Shown here: piece by piece, positions 28,324-37,952 of the stretch
Layout of the letters: each line of letters opens with the position of its first letter
Numbering within the stretch: position 1 is the stretch's first letter
Assembly (NCBI RefSeq): GCF_002975405.1
Contig: NZ_PCPS01000006.1
Span: 104,372-168,371 of the forward strand
DNA length: 64,000 nt
From: Arthrobacter sp. MYb229
Lineage (GTDB): Bacteria; Actinomycetota; Actinomycetes; Actinomycetales; Micrococcaceae
Direction of reading: 5' to 3'
Notes under the pieces: generated by a model
What the model was told of the DNA's origin: nothing
Database searches by the model: none
The model's input: the letters and a program-made list of their open reading frames with translations, nothing else
Made by a program: the position numbers and the translations under genes

Positions 28324-30240
28324 ATGGACAACTCCCGCAGCACCGCAGAGGCCCTGGGCCAGCTGGCCCGGGGCCTGGCGCTGATGACCGCCGCGACGCA
28401 GGCCATCGCCGCCGAGACGCCCGCCCCGGGGCACGCCGCCTACTTCGCCTGGCTCACCGAGCGGGCCGCCGCGGCCGTGGCCCACGCGCAGATCCATGCG
28501 GCCGACGCACTGCGCCGCAGCGGAGCGCACAAGCTGGACCAGCAGTCCCTCCAGAAGATTTCCGACGCCGGCTCGCAGACGGCACCCGAAGAGCTCGACG
28601 CACTGCACGGGCAGACCACCACCGGCCGGACGCAGTTCAAGGCGACCGCGGAGCTGCTGCACGGCTGGCTGGGCGTGCCCGCAACCACCGCGCGGGAACG
28701 CCTGGTGCAGGCCGATTGCCTGATCGCCGGGGTCGACGAAGCCGGGCAACGCCTCGACCCCTGGCTGCCGCAATTGGCAGAGCAGTTCGCCGATCCCGCC
28801 GCAGATCCGCGCCTGGTCGTGGGGACGGCGAAGAAGATCCACGCGGCCCGCAACGATCTGGGCCAAGGAGCCGAGGGCGAGGCCGCCAAAGCGCGGCTGC
28901 AGGCCGAAGCGGTTAGCTTCATCAAGAACGAACCGGAAACCGCGCGCAAGCATGTGGCGGATCTGGTCGCGCAGGTGAAGGCCGGGAAGCGGCCGATGAA
29001 GGCGCTGCTGGCGGAAATCGGCTTTTTCAAGCTCGGGGTGCGCAACGGGCTGGTGGAGTACTTGCTGCGCGTGCTGCCTGCGCAGGCGGCGCAGATCGAA
29101 GCGTTCCAGCAGGCGCTGAACAATCCGAAGACGATCGCGGGCAACCGGGAGGCGTTGAAGGATTTGGATGCCGAGCTGACCGGGGAGCCAGGCAGCTCGT
29201 GGGACGACTCGGATTCGATGCCCGGCTGGGCCAAAGGCGACGCGGATGCCGAGAACGTCGAAAACCGCCCAGCGCATGCCGAGCCCGGCAACGACGCCAC
29301 CGAGCCCGCGGAAAACGACGAGCCAGGCAACGCCGTGGAGCGCGGCAGCGCAGCCCAGGATGAAGAACCGGCGGCTCCGGCGGCGGAAGCCGAAAGCCGC
29401 CCAGCGGATCTGCCCGGCGGCTGTCCTGCAGCGCCGGCGCTCCCGGGCACCGATGCGCCGCGGCTCTCGACCGCGGTGGCGCAGAGCCGCGATGCCGAGG
29501 ACCTTCCCGAATCCGCGGTTGACCCGCCAGATCTTGCCCGTGCCGGCCCTGAGGCGCAGGCGCCGTGGGAAGAGCTGCGGCCCGAACGCCGGTATCTGAT
29601 CGGCTTCATGGCGCTGCTGATGGCCGACCGCACCGGTTTGGGTGGTTCGAAAGGGAAGCGGCCGGGACTGGTCGCCCCGCAGGTGAGCATCATCTTGGAC
29701 TACGAGAAGATGCGCGAGCGCGGCAAGGATTTCGCCGTAACCTCCTCGGGCATCGAGTTGTCGGCAGGCGAAACGCGGGCGGCGTTATGCAACGCGGGAG
29801 TGTACCCGTTGGTGCTCAACGGCAAGAGCCTGCCATTGGACTTGGGACGCACCCAGCGGTTGTTTTCCAAGGCCCAGGGCCGGGCGATACGCGCCGCCTA
29901 TCGGGGGTGCGCCTATCCTGGATGCAGCATGCCCGCCGAGCGGTGCGAGCTGGATCATCTGGACGCCTGGGAGAAGGGCGGAGCCACGGATGTGGAATCC
30001 TCGGAGTTGGGCTGCTCGGTGCACCATATCGAGCGGCACTGCGGATTGTTCCACGCGGTGAAGATCAAGGGGTGCCGGCCAATGGTGCTGCTCTCCAAGG
30101 AGCTGGATCCACAACAGCGCCTGCGGGTCAATACGTTTTTCATGACGCCTTCGGAGGCCTTGGAAGCCGAGGAGCTGGCGCAGCGGATGACGCGGTTGTG
30201 GCGCGCGGGGCAGCTGGACGTGGAAATCGTCGATCCCTGA
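28324..30240 (+). CDS. DUF222 / HNH endonuclease domain protein (13E12 type)
   Basis: 638 aa. An N-terminal DUF222-type helical domain (about 1-260) is joined through a long acidic Pro/Ala/Glu-rich linker (about 280-420) to a C-terminal HNH nuclease domain with CAYPGCSMPAERCELDHLDAWEKGG and CSVHHIERHC. Cysteine pairs and the D-H, H-H residues for zinc and metal are present. Such 13E12-family proteins occur in many copies in actinobacteria, and their role is not established. ATG 28324 chosen; an in-frame TTG at 28264 overlaps metB. It begins 20 bp after metB on the same strand, so read-through from the SAM-controlled operon is possible. Confidence 0.82.
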   Translation: MDNSRSTAEALGQLARGLALMTAATQAIAAETPAPGHAAYFAWLTERAAAAVAHAQIHAADALRRSGAHKLDQQSLQKISDAGSQTAPEELDALHGQTTTGRTQFKATAELLHGWLGVPATTARERLVQADCLIAGVDEAGQRLDPWLPQLAEQFADPAADPRLVVGTAKKIHAARNDLGQGAEGEAAKARLQAEAVSFIKNEPETARKHVADLVAQVKAGKRPMKALLAEIGFFKLGVRNGLVEYLLRVLPAQAAQIEAFQQALNNPKTIAGNREALKDLDAELTGEPGSSWDDSDSMPGWAKGDADAENVENRPAHAEPGNDATEPAENDEPGNAVERGSAAQDEEPAAPAAEAESRPADLPGGCPAAPALPGTDAPRLSTAVAQSRDAEDLPESAVDPPDLARAGPEAQAPWEELRPERRYLIGFMALLMADRTGLGGSKGKRPGLVAPQVSIILDYEKMRERGKDFAVTSSGIELSAGETRAALCNAGVYPLVLNGKSLPLDLGRTQRLFSKAQGRAIRAAYRGCAYPGCSMPAERCELDHLDAWEKGGATDVESSELGCSVHHIERHCGLFHAVKIKGCRPMVLLSKELDPQQRLRVNTFFMTPSEALEAEELAQRMTRLWRAGQLDVEIVDP

Positions 30241-30307
30241 CCGTCTGCGCTTGATCGAATTGCCGTCACAATTGGCGCAACGATGATCGATTTGCCAAGA
30301 TTATCCC

Positions 30308-31309
30308 ATGCCTTCTGATCTTCCTGTTCACTCCGCGCCCGAAAAGGCCGGCGAGGAACGCAGCGCCAAAGTTGCGGTCACCCTCTTCCCGCTGCTGGTG
30401 CTGGCCGGCGGCGCGCTCGCACTGCTCACCCCCGAAACCTTCTCCGGCTTCTCCAAGCTGATCAATCCGCTGCTGATGGTCATCATGTTCGGCATGGGGC
30501 TCACGCTCACCTTGCCCGATTTTGCCCTCGTGGTGCGCAGGCCACTGCCGGTGCTCCTCGGAGTCATCGCCCAATTCGTCATCATGCCGCTGCTGGGCCT
30601 GGGCATCGCCATGGCGTTGGCGCTGCCTCCGGCGCTGGCAGCCGGCGTCATCCTGGTCGGTTGCGCCCCGGGCGGCACCGCCTCGAATGTGGTCACCTAC
30701 CTGGCCAAGGGCGACGTGGCCCTCTCGGTGACGATGACCTCGGTCTCGACGCTGCTCGCGCCGATCTTCACCCCGCTGCTGGCCCTGTGGCTCGCCGGGC
30801 AATACCTGCCGGTGGCCGCGGGAACCATGGCGCTGTCCATCGTGCAGATCGTGCTCATTCCGGTGGTCCTGGGCCTCGTCTTGCGCACGATCCTGCCGCG
30901 CCTGGTCAACATGGTGCTGCCGGCCCTGCCGTGGGTTTCGGTCATCGCGATCACCTTTGTGGTGGTCATCGTGGTGGCCGGCAGCTCGGCGGCCATCTTC
31001 AGCGCGGGCCTGCTGATCCTGCTCGCGGTGATCCTGCACAACGCCGGGGGCATCGCCCTGGGCTATGGCACCGCGAAGCTGTTCAAGCAGCCGATCGCGA
31101 GCCGCCGCACCATGGCCGTGGAGATCGGCATGCAGAACTCCGGCCTCGCCTCGGGGCTGGCCAAGGACTTCTTCACCCCCGAGGCGGCGCTTCCCGGCGC
31201 GGTCTTCTCCGTCTGGCACAACCTCTCCGGCGCGCTCATTGCCGCCTACTGGCGGCGCAGCAGCGCCAAAAATGACCAGCTGGCCACCGCGGAACAGCCC
31301 GTCAACTAG
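30308..31309 (+). CDS. Bile acid:sodium symporter family (BASS) transporter
   Basis: 333 aa with about 9-10 hydrophobic helices after a 20-residue polar N-terminus. BASS motifs are GCAPGGTASNVVTYLAKGD (helix 4 crossover, Na+ site region) and EIGMQNSGLASGLA (helix 9). Bacterial BASS proteins carry organic anions such as pantoate, 2-oxoacids or glucosinolate precursors with sodium; the substrate here is unknown. Monocistronic, ending at the terminator 31330-31375. Confidence 0.88.
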   Translation: MPSDLPVHSAPEKAGEERSAKVAVTLFPLLVLAGGALALLTPETFSGFSKLINPLLMVIMFGMGLTLTLPDFALVVRRPLPVLLGVIAQFVIMPLLGLGIAMALALPPALAAGVILVGCAPGGTASNVVTYLAKGDVALSVTMTSVSTLLAPIFTPLLALWLAGQYLPVAAGTMALSIVQIVLIPVVLGLVLRTILPRLVNMVLPALPWVSVIAITFVVVIVVAGSSAAIFSAGLLILLAVILHNAGGIALGYGTAKLFKQPIASRRTMAVEIGMQNSGLASGLAKDFFTPEAALPGAVFSVWHNLSGALIAAYWRRSSAKNDQLATAEQPVN

Positions 31310-31329
31310 CCGCACGGCTGCACCACGCA

Positions 31330-31375
31330 AAAAGCGCCGGCCTCACGTTGAAATTCAGCGTGGGGCCGGCGCTTT
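31330..31375. terminator. Bidirectional terminator
   Basis: AAAAGCGCCGGCC with its complement forms a 13-bp stem, extended by CACG/CGTG around a short loop and flanked by A and T runs. It separates the BASS gene from the convergent Gfo/Idh gene. Confidence 0.85.
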
Positions 31376-31405
31376 TGTGCCGCAGAGCTTTGACGCGACA
31401 GGTGC

Positions 31406-32464
31406 TCAGCGCGTCACCAGATCGTTCGGGTAGACGACCCCTGCAGACTCGCGGATCGTATCGAAGAGCTCCATGGTTTTCACCGAGTGCTCCCAGGGCA
31501 TCGTGGGCGACTGGGTGAGCCCCTGCTGGATGCAGCGGGTCGCCTCGCGGAATTCGTATCCGTAGTTCTCGCCTACCGCCTCGAACTCTTCTACGCGGGG
31601 CGGGCCATCGGTGGGGTGGATGAATAATTTGCTCGCGTTGTACAGCGGCGCGTTCGTGGCCAGCCATCCGCCGGTGCCGGTGACTCGCGCCTGCTGCGGG
31701 GCGCCCCCGTTGAGCGTCAGCAGCAACTGGGCATGCTTGCCACCGGCGTATGAGAGGTTCATCGCGGTCTGCGTATCCACGCCGTCCTGATTGAGCTGAG
31801 CTACCGCGTGCACCGACTCGGGGAAGCCGAGCGCGCCGATGGCCCAGGTCAGCGGGTACACGCCCAGATCCAGCAGGGCCCCGCCGCCGGCCTTCGGGTC
31901 GAAGAGGCGCGAGGCCGGATCATAGGCGGCGTGGAACCCCAGATCCGCCTGCACCCAGGTGACCTCGCCCAGTTCCCCCGATGCGAGGATCGCCAGGGCC
32001 CGGGCGAATGCCGGAGTGAAGCGTGCCCAGAGCGCTTCCATCAGGAACAGCGAACGTTCGGCCGCGAATTCCACCAGCGTGCGCGCCTCGGATGCGTTGA
32101 TGGTCAGCGACTTCTCGCAGACCACATGCTTGCCGGCCGCTAGCGCGGCCATGGCGATCTCATAATGCTGCCCATGCGGGGTCGCGATGTAGACGACCTC
32201 CACCTGCTCGTCCGCGAACAGCTCCTGATAGGACCCGTAGGCCCGATCAATGCCGTGCTCGTCGGCGAATTCCCGCGCCTTGGCCGTATTCCGCGAGGAC
32301 ACCGCGCACACCTTGGCGTCGGCCAGCGCCTGCAGGTCGCCCAGGACCTTGGAGACGATCCGCCCGGTGGACACCACGCCCCAGTTCAACGTCCGTCCGG
32401 TGGCCTCGGCGGCCGGCGGGGCCGAGGGCTGCGCGGTGGGCGGCGTGCGGATATGCGAGGTCAT
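31406..32464 (-). CDS. Gfo/Idh/MocA-family NAD(P)-dependent oxidoreductase
   Basis: 352 aa. N-terminal Rossmann fold (NWGVVSTGRIVSKVLGDL, about 28-45) and the family signature with catalytic lysine GKHVVCEKSL near residue 116. The C-terminal alpha/beta domain is complete. It acts on sugars, inositols or dihydrodiols in this large family; the substrate is not visible. The 25-residue N-terminus before the fold is Pro/Ala-rich. It is followed after 42 bp by the gamma-carbonic anhydrase start codon on the same strand only in the opposite order, so it is the downstream gene of that pair. Confidence 0.85.
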   Translation of the reverse strand: MTSHIRTPPTAQPSAPPAAEATGRTLNWGVVSTGRIVSKVLGDLQALADAKVCAVSSRNTAKAREFADEHGIDRAYGSYQELFADEQVEVVYIATPHGQHYEIAMAALAAGKHVVCEKSLTINASEARTLVEFAAERSLFLMEALWARFTPAFARALAILASGELGEVTWVQADLGFHAAYDPASRLFDPKAGGGALLDLGVYPLTWAIGALGFPESVHAVAQLNQDGVDTQTAMNLSYAGGKHAQLLLTLNGGAPQQARVTGTGGWLATNAPLYNASKLFIHPTDGPPRVEEFEAVGENYGYEFREATRCIQQGLTQSPTMPWEHSVKTMELFDTIRESAGVVYPNDLVTR

Positions 32465-32506
32465 CGGCGGTGTCCTTGTACTGGGAGTCGAGAATCGGCG
32501 GGGCGG

Positions 32507-33028
32507 TCAGGAACCGTTGGCGGCCAGGTGCTTGGCGGCGAGCACCAGGTAGTGCTCGGCGTTCACGTTCAGGCTGGCGACCTCTTCCGCGGTCAGTTCG
32601 CGGCGCACCTTCGCCGGAACCCCGGCCACCAGCGAGCGCGGCGGCACCTGCGTGCCCTCAAGCACCAGGGCCCCGGCCGCCACCAGCGACTGCTCGCCGA
32701 TGACCGCGCCGTTCATGATCGTCGCGCTCATCCCGACCAGGCAGCCATCGCCCACGGTGGCGCCGTGCACCACCGCGCTGTGGCCGACGGATACCGCGTC
32801 CCCGAGCGTGCAGGGGAACCCCGCATCGGCATGCAATACGACGTTGTCCTGCAGATTGGTGCCCGTGCCCACCCGGATCGGGGCCGAATCGCCGCGCACC
32901 GAGACACCGTAGAAGGCGCTGGCGCGATCTGCCAGGTGCACGTCGGCGCTCAGCGTCGCGGTCGGGGCAAGGAAAACTTCGGCGCCCACGGTAGGGGTAA
33001 CGCCGTCAATGGTAATGATGTGAGCCAT
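32507..33028 (-). CDS. Gamma-carbonic anhydrase family protein
   Basis: 173 aa left-handed beta-helix protein with repeated hexapeptides (for example VGHSAV, VHGATV, VGDGCL, IMNGAV). The three zinc-binding histidines of the gamma class appear in LHADAGF, VGHSA and VVHGA. Similar to YrdA/PaaY-type proteins; carbonic anhydrase activity of these is variable. ATG 33028 chosen after GGATGG; an in-frame ATG 9 bp upstream is possible. It lies upstream of the Gfo/Idh gene on the same strand. Confidence 0.82.
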   Translation of the reverse strand: MAHIITIDGVTPTVGAEVFLAPTATLSADVHLADRASAFYGVSVRGDSAPIRVGTGTNLQDNVVLHADAGFPCTLGDAVSVGHSAVVHGATVGDGCLVGMSATIMNGAVIGEQSLVAAGALVLEGTQVPPRSLVAGVPAKVRRELTAEEVASLNVNAEHYLVLAAKHLAANGS

Positions 33029-33106
33029 GGCACCCATCCTATCCGCAGCCGGGGTCCGGCTCGGCGAAGCGCTGCGCGGTGCGCGCCGCCGGGCACTGCC
33101 GCGAAA

Positions 33107-33952
33107 CTAGGAGAAGACGATGGTGCGCTGCCCATCGAGCATAACCCGGTGCTCGGAGTGCCACTGCACCGCACGGGTCAGCGTGCGGCCCTCGACGCTG
33201 CGCCCGAGCGCGACCAGCTGGGCGGGGGTGCGCGCATGGGAAACCTGGGTGACCTCCTGGTCGATAATCGGCCCCTCATCCAGGTCCGCGGTCACATAGT
33301 GCGCGGTCGCGCCGATCAGCTTCACCCCGCGGGCGTGGGCCTGGTGGTACGGCTTCGCCCCCTTGAAGGAGGGCAGGAAGGAGTGGTGGATGTTGATGAC
33401 CCGTCCGGCCATCCGCTCGCACAAGGCGTCGGAGAGGATCTGCATGTAGCGGGCGAGCACCACCAGTTCGATATCGTACTCATCGGCCAGGGCCAGCAGC
33501 TCCGCCTCGGCCTGGAACTTGTTCGCCGGGGTCACCGGCAGGTGCACGAAGTCCACCCCGTAGAACTCGGCCATCGGCTTCAGATCCAGGTGGTTGGAGA
33601 CGATCACCGGCACCTCGATGGCCAGATTTCCGGCGCGCTGGGCGAAGAGCAGGTCGTTGAGCGCGTGCCCCGCCTTGGAGCACATGATCATGGTGCGGGT
33701 GCGCTTGGCCGCGTCGTCCACGCGCAGCGACATCACAAATTCCTCGCGGATCGGCGCGAGCGCCGCGCGCACCTGGACCAGGGACTGTTCGGTGGCCACC
33801 TCGATGCGCATGAAAAAGGTGTTCGAATCCGGCGATTCATACTGCTGGGACTCGGTGATATTGCAACCAGCGCCCAGCAGCCCGCCGGAAATTGCATGCA
33901 CGATGCCCGGTCGGTCCAGGCAGGAAAGGGTCACGATGTACTGGTTGCTCAT
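33107..33952 (-). CDS. purU: Formyltetrahydrofolate deformylase
   Basis: 281 aa. An N-terminal ACT domain (about 5-85) is followed by a formyltransferase-fold hydrolase domain (about 90-281). The catalytic Asn-His-Asp set is visible: INIHHSFLPSF, then GATAHYVTADLDEGPI. It releases formate from 10-formyl-THF, balancing one-carbon pools and feeding formate to PurT-type purine synthesis. It stands near folD, which acts on the same folate pool, but is on the opposite strand. Confidence 0.92.
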   Translation of the reverse strand: MSNQYIVTLSCLDRPGIVHAISGGLLGAGCNITESQQYESPDSNTFFMRIEVATEQSLVQVRAALAPIREEFVMSLRVDDAAKRTRTMIMCSKAGHALNDLLFAQRAGNLAIEVPVIVSNHLDLKPMAEFYGVDFVHLPVTPANKFQAEAELLALADEYDIELVVLARYMQILSDALCERMAGRVINIHHSFLPSFKGAKPYHQAHARGVKLIGATAHYVTADLDEGPIIDQEVTQVSHARTPAQLVALGRSVEGRTLTRAVQWHSEHRVMLDGQRTIVFS

Positions 33953-34013
33953 GGATCGAGGTTAACCTCCGCAAGCCCCCGGCGCCGAATCCGGCGTCTT
34001 GCCAGCGCGATAT

Positions 34014-35147
34014 TTACCTGGCCGTTGTCATCTGCGGCGGGCGATTTTCGGCCTCCGCTTCGCTCGCGTCCGCGGAACCAGCCGCCACCCCGAGCTCGGC
34101 CAGCCGGCGCACCGCCGCCACCGCGGCTTTCCGCCCGGCCCGGGTCGCCCCGATCGTGGAGGCCGAGGCGCCGTACCCGACGAAGAACATTCCCGGCAGC
34201 GCCGCCGCGCTCACCGAATCGGCAAGCACCCGGATCCCGCCGGCGCTGGTGTGCAGCTTCAGCCCGCGCAGGTGCCGATGGGCATGGCGGAACCCCGTGG
34301 CCCACAGGATCGCGTCGATCTTTTCGCTCGTGCCGTCGGCAAAGCGCACCGACCGTGCACCCAGCGAGGAGATGGCCCCGCGGGAGATCAGCGCGCCGGA
34401 GTCGATGCCCGCCCGCATCGCCTCGGTGAGAATCAGCCCGGTGGTGCCGACCACGGATTTCGGCGGCAGCCCGGCGGCGGTCCGCGCGTTGACCTCGCGC
34501 TCCACGGCCACGCCCCATTCGGGATCGTTGCCCACCTCCCGCCAGTCCGGGGCGCGCCGGGTGGACCAGAGGGTGTCGATCCCGGCGGCCCGCAGCTGCA
34601 CGATGAACTGGGTGGCGCTCGCCCCGCCGCCGACCACCAGCACCCGCTGCCCGGCAAACTGCTCCGGCGCCACAAATCCGGAGGTGTGCACCTGCGGCCC
34701 GGTGAATTCTTGGCTGCCGGGGTAGACCGGCCAGAAGGGGTTGGTCCAGGTGCCGCTGGCGTTGATCAGCGTGCGCGTCGCGAGCTCCTCGCCGCTGGAA
34801 AGCCGAACGCTGAACCAGGTTCCGTCGTGGCTGACCGCCGCTACCTTCGCGGGCCGGCGCACCGCCAAGCGATGCAGCGCTTCGAACTGCGCATAGTAGT
34901 CGGAGACCACCGCGGAGGCTGGCCGCGTGGGGTCCTGATTTTCGAAGGGGAAGTCCGGCAGCGGGTGGATCCGGTGCGTCTTGCCCAGGGTGAGGGTGTC
35001 CCAGCGGTGCTGCCACGCGCCGCCGGGGCGCTCGTTCGCGTCGAGCACCAGGAAATCCTCGCCGGGTACCAGCCCGCGCCGGTGCAATTGATAGGCCGCC
35101 GAAAGCCCCGCCTGGCCGGCGCCGATCACGATGCTCTGGTAGCTCAC
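34014..35147 (-). CDS. FAD-dependent monooxygenase/oxidoreductase (CzcO-like)
   Basis: 377 aa from GTG 35147. FAD-binding GAGQAG at the N-terminus, a second nucleotide-binding VVGGGASATQ near 170, and ATGFRHAHRHL near 295 as in class B flavin monooxygenases (CzcO/TrkA-like). A full FxGxxxHxxxW Baeyer-Villiger signature is not evident. AGCAGG precedes the chosen GTG; a longer in-frame N-terminus to 35234 lacks fold features. The substrate is unknown. Confidence 0.75.
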   Translation of the reverse strand: MSYQSIVIGAGQAGLSAAYQLHRRGLVPGEDFLVLDANERPGGAWQHRWDTLTLGKTHRIHPLPDFPFENQDPTRPASAVVSDYYAQFEALHRLAVRRPAKVAAVSHDGTWFSVRLSSGEELATRTLINASGTWTNPFWPVYPGSQEFTGPQVHTSGFVAPEQFAGQRVLVVGGGASATQFIVQLRAAGIDTLWSTRRAPDWREVGNDPEWGVAVEREVNARTAAGLPPKSVVGTTGLILTEAMRAGIDSGALISRGAISSLGARSVRFADGTSEKIDAILWATGFRHAHRHLRGLKLHTSAGGIRVLADSVSAAALPGMFFVGYGASASTIGATRAGRKAAVAAVRRLAELGVAAGSADASEAEAENRPPQMTTAR

Positions 35148-35317
35148 CCGAACCTGCTTTCTCCACGTTGCGCTCAACGGGTACAACAACCCCGGAGCGG
35201 TGCGCATTCCCGCCGCACCTGCTACATGGCGCACAGCCTTCGGCCGAGGAAATCACATTTTTCGCCCGTCATCCACCGGTGTGCGCACCGCGAAGTTCGT
35301 TAGACTTGTGCGCAGAA

Positions 35318-35396
35318 GCATCGTGACTGGCGTGAGGTGGATAACCACCGGGGAGCGAGCAACCTGCAGTGAATACGGACCGCGCGCCTGGGTCTG
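35318..35396 (+). promoter_or_regulatory. ZTP (pfl motif) riboswitch upstream of folD
   Basis: The aptamer hallmarks are present: CGTGACTGGCG, then the hairpin GGTGGATAACCACC, GGGGAGCG directly after, a variable linker, and CCGCGCGCCTGGG as the second conserved domain. This arrangement is the pfl motif that binds ZTP/ZMP when 10-formyl-THF is low and switches on folate and purine genes. folD, one of its commonest targets, starts 60 bp downstream. A GCGCAGCAGCTGCGC hairpin lies between aptamer and start codon and may form the expression platform. Confidence 0.88.
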
Positions 35397-35455
35397 GTAC
35401 CGAACAGCATCGTGAGCCGCGCAGCAGCTGCGCAGGCCACAACGGAAGGAACAGT

Positions 35456-36340
35456 GTGAGCGCACGTATTCTCGACGGCAAGGCCACCGCGGCAACCATC
35501 AAGGCGGAGCTGGCCGAACGCGTCGCCAAGCTCAAGGAACAGGGTTACGCCACCGGGCTGGGCACCATCCTGGTGGGCAACGACCCGGGCTCGGCCTGGT
35601 ACGTCGGCGGCAAGCACAAGGACTGCGCCGAGGTCGGCATCGAGTCGATCCGCGTGGATCTGCCGGAGGAAACCACCCAGGAGGAGCTGCTGGCCAAGGT
35701 GCGCGAGCTGAACGAGAACCCGGATTGCACCGGCTACATCGTGCAGCTGCCGCTGCCCAAGCATATCGACCAGGACACGATCCTGGAGGCGATGGATCCG
35801 CAGAAGGACGCCGACGGGCTGCACCCGATGAACCTGGGCCGCCTGGTCGCCAACGTGAACCGCCCGATGGCCTCCCCGCTGCCATGCACCCCACTGGGCT
35901 GCGTGGACCTGCTGGCCCGGCACGATATCGATCTGAACGGCAAGCACGTGCTGGTCCTGGGCCGCGGCGTGACCATCGGACGTCCGGTCGGACTGCTGCT
36001 CACCCGCCGGTCGGTCAACGCGACCGTCACCCTGGCGCACACCGGCACCACCAACCTGCCCGAGCTGCTGGCCCAGGCCGATGTCATCATCGCCGCCGCC
36101 GGCGTGCCGCATATCATCAAGGCCGATGCGATCAAGCCCGGCGCGATCGTGCTCGACGTGGGGGTCTCCCGGGTTGACGGCAAGGTCACCGGGGATGTGG
36201 ATCCGGCGGCCGCCGAGGTCGCTTCGTGGATCAGCCCGAACCCGGGCGGCGTGGGCCCGATGACCCGGGCGATGCTGCTGAACAATGTGGTCGAGGCGGC
36301 CGAACGCAACGCCGCCCACGCCGCCAGCGTCGCCAGCTAG
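35456..36340 (+). CDS. folD: Methylenetetrahydrofolate dehydrogenase/cyclohydrolase
   Basis: 294 aa bifunctional enzyme. Catalytic Lys in the [12 protein letters not shown] segment, substrate motif VQLPLPKHI, and NADP region [14 protein letters not shown]. It interconverts methylene-, methenyl- and formyl-THF in the cytoplasm. GTG 35456 is chosen because GGAAGGA lies 6 nt upstream; codons further 5-prime fall inside the ZTP riboswitch region. It ends at a strong terminator. With purU on the other side it sets the 10-formyl-THF level sensed by the riboswitch. Confidence 0.94.
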   Translation: MSARILDGKATAATIKAELAERVAKLKEQGYATGLGTILVGNDPGSAWYVGGKHKDCAEVGIESIRVDLPEETTQEELLAKVRELNENPDCTGYIVQLPLPKHIDQDTILEAMDPQKDADGLHPMNLGRLVANVNRPMASPLPCTPLGCVDLLARHDIDLNGKHVLVLGRGVTIGRPVGLLLTRRSVNATVTLAHTGTTNLPELLAQADVIIAAAGVPHIIKADAIKPGAIVLDVGVSRVDGKVTGDVDPAAAEVASWISPNPGGVGPMTRAMLLNNVVEAAERNAAHAASVAS

Positions 36341-36357
36341 GCGAAACGCAACCCGAA

Positions 36358-36405
36358 GGCCCGTGGGCCATCCCGCCGCGGCGGGGATGGCCCACGGGCC
36401 TTTTT
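36358..36405 (+). terminator. Terminator after folD
   Basis: A 17-bp perfect stem (GGCCCGTGGGCCATCCC and complement) with a 9-nt GC-rich loop is followed by TTTTT, 18 bp after the folD stop. Confidence 0.92.
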
Positions 36406-36501
36406 CGTACCCGGAACGCCGGCTGGTGATGCCTCCGGCGCTGACCCGGGCACGACCGCCGAAGAGCCAGGTTATCGAGCCTGAAACATGCTCAAAGTGG
36501 T

Positions 36502-37903
36502 CTAGCGGATGCCTGCTTGTTCCGGAACCGCGACGGCAACGCGCTTGTCGAAGATGGTGGCCCCGACTTCCTGCTCGGCTTGGTTCTCGATGGACAGGTT
36601 GATCCCACTGCGATCACGCAACAGCGACACGGCGATCAGCGACACCGTGGTGATGCTGATCAGGTACAGCGCCACCGCATTGGTCCCTCCGGTGGCGTTC
36701 ACCAGGGCGGTGGCGATCATCGGGGCGAAGGCCCCACCCAGGATCGCACCGAGGGCGTAGGAGATCGACACACCGGAAAAGCGCACCGACGCCGGGAACA
36801 GCTCGGAATACAGCGCCGCCTGCGGACCATAAGAGAATCCGAGCCCGACGGCAAAGAAGGCGAACGCCAGATAGAGCAGACCTAGATTCCCGGTATCGAC
36901 CAACCAGAAGAGCGGGAATATGCACAGCAGCTGCGAGATGAAACCGATTTGGTAGGTTCGTTTGCGCCCTAGCTTGTCGGCGACCAATCCGGACAGCGCG
37001 GTGAAGATGAACCACATGACCGCGCCAAAGGACACCGCGATCAGCACCGCGGTGCGGCTGAAGCCGACCGGACCCTCCGGGTTGGTCATATAAGCCTGCA
37101 GGAATCCGCCGGTGGTCATGTAACCTGCGGCGTTGTTCCCAGCGAAGACCAGTGCGGCAATGAGCACCAGCGGCCAGTGCTTGCGGAAGAGCAGGACTAC
37201 GGGGACCTTCGTTTGCGCCTTCTTGGCGGCGATCTCCTCGGAGATCGGTGATTCATCCACCGCACGGCGAATGAAGTATCCGACCAGGACCAGCACGATG
37301 CTCAGCAGGAACGGGACCCGCCAGCCCCAGGCGAGGAATGCTTCGCCGGGCGAGATCACTCCGGTCATCAGGGCAGTGACCCCGGAAGCCAGCAGCATGC
37401 CCAGCGGCACACCGAGCTGCGGGTAGGCCCCGGCCCGGCCGCGGCGGTCCGCCGGAGCGTGTTCCACGGCCATCAGCACCGCGCCTCCCCACTCGCCGCC
37501 GGCCGAGATGCCCTGCAGGATGCGCAGGGACAACAGCAGAATTGGTGCCAGCACCCCGGCGGTGTCGTAGGTGGGCAGCACGCCGATCAGCGTGGTGGAG
37601 GCCCCCATGAGTGTCAAGGTGAGCACCAGCATGGCTCGGCGGCCGATCTTGTCCCCGTAGTGTCCGGCGAGGAAGGCACCCAACGGGCGGAAGAGGAAGG
37701 AGATGCCCACCGAGGCGAACGCCAGCAGCAGCCCGATTTGGGCGCCGGCCGGTTCAAAGAACAGCTGCGCGAAGATGAGTCCGGCGGCGGTGGCGTAGAT
37801 GAAGAAGTCGTACCATTCGATGGTGGTGCCGATGACCGTGGCGAAGGCGACGCGGCGCTGATTGGTGCCGCGGCGGCCTGGGGGGGCTGGTGGCGGTGTT
37901 CAT
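36502..37903 (-). pseudogene. MHS-type MFS transporter, frameshifted near N-terminus
   Basis: The main frame (36502-37710 and in-frame codons upstream) gives 402+ aa of an MHS/ShiA-like metabolite:proton symporter with GHYGDKIGRRAMLV. Translating past 37710 gives the missing first helix (RRVAFATVIGTTIEWYDFF), which matches the paralogue at 41953-43353, but a stop blocks this frame and it has no start. ATG 37903, with AGGA upstream, is one base out of frame. A seven-G run at 37880-37886 separates the two; six Gs would join them perfectly. This is therefore a recent slip, a phase-variable tract, or a base error. It is the last gene of the P450 operon. Confidence 0.8.
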
Positions 37904-37952
37904 GGAGTTCCTGACTGGACGTTGATGGCTGAGCTGATTCCGAGGTTCGGGC

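Noticed and set aside
32165..34429. 754-codon open frame on the plus strand
   Set aside because: It spans the antisense of the Gfo/Idh, carbonic anhydrase, purU and monooxygenase genes, and its Arg/Gly/His/Pro-rich product is typical of high-GC antisense frames.
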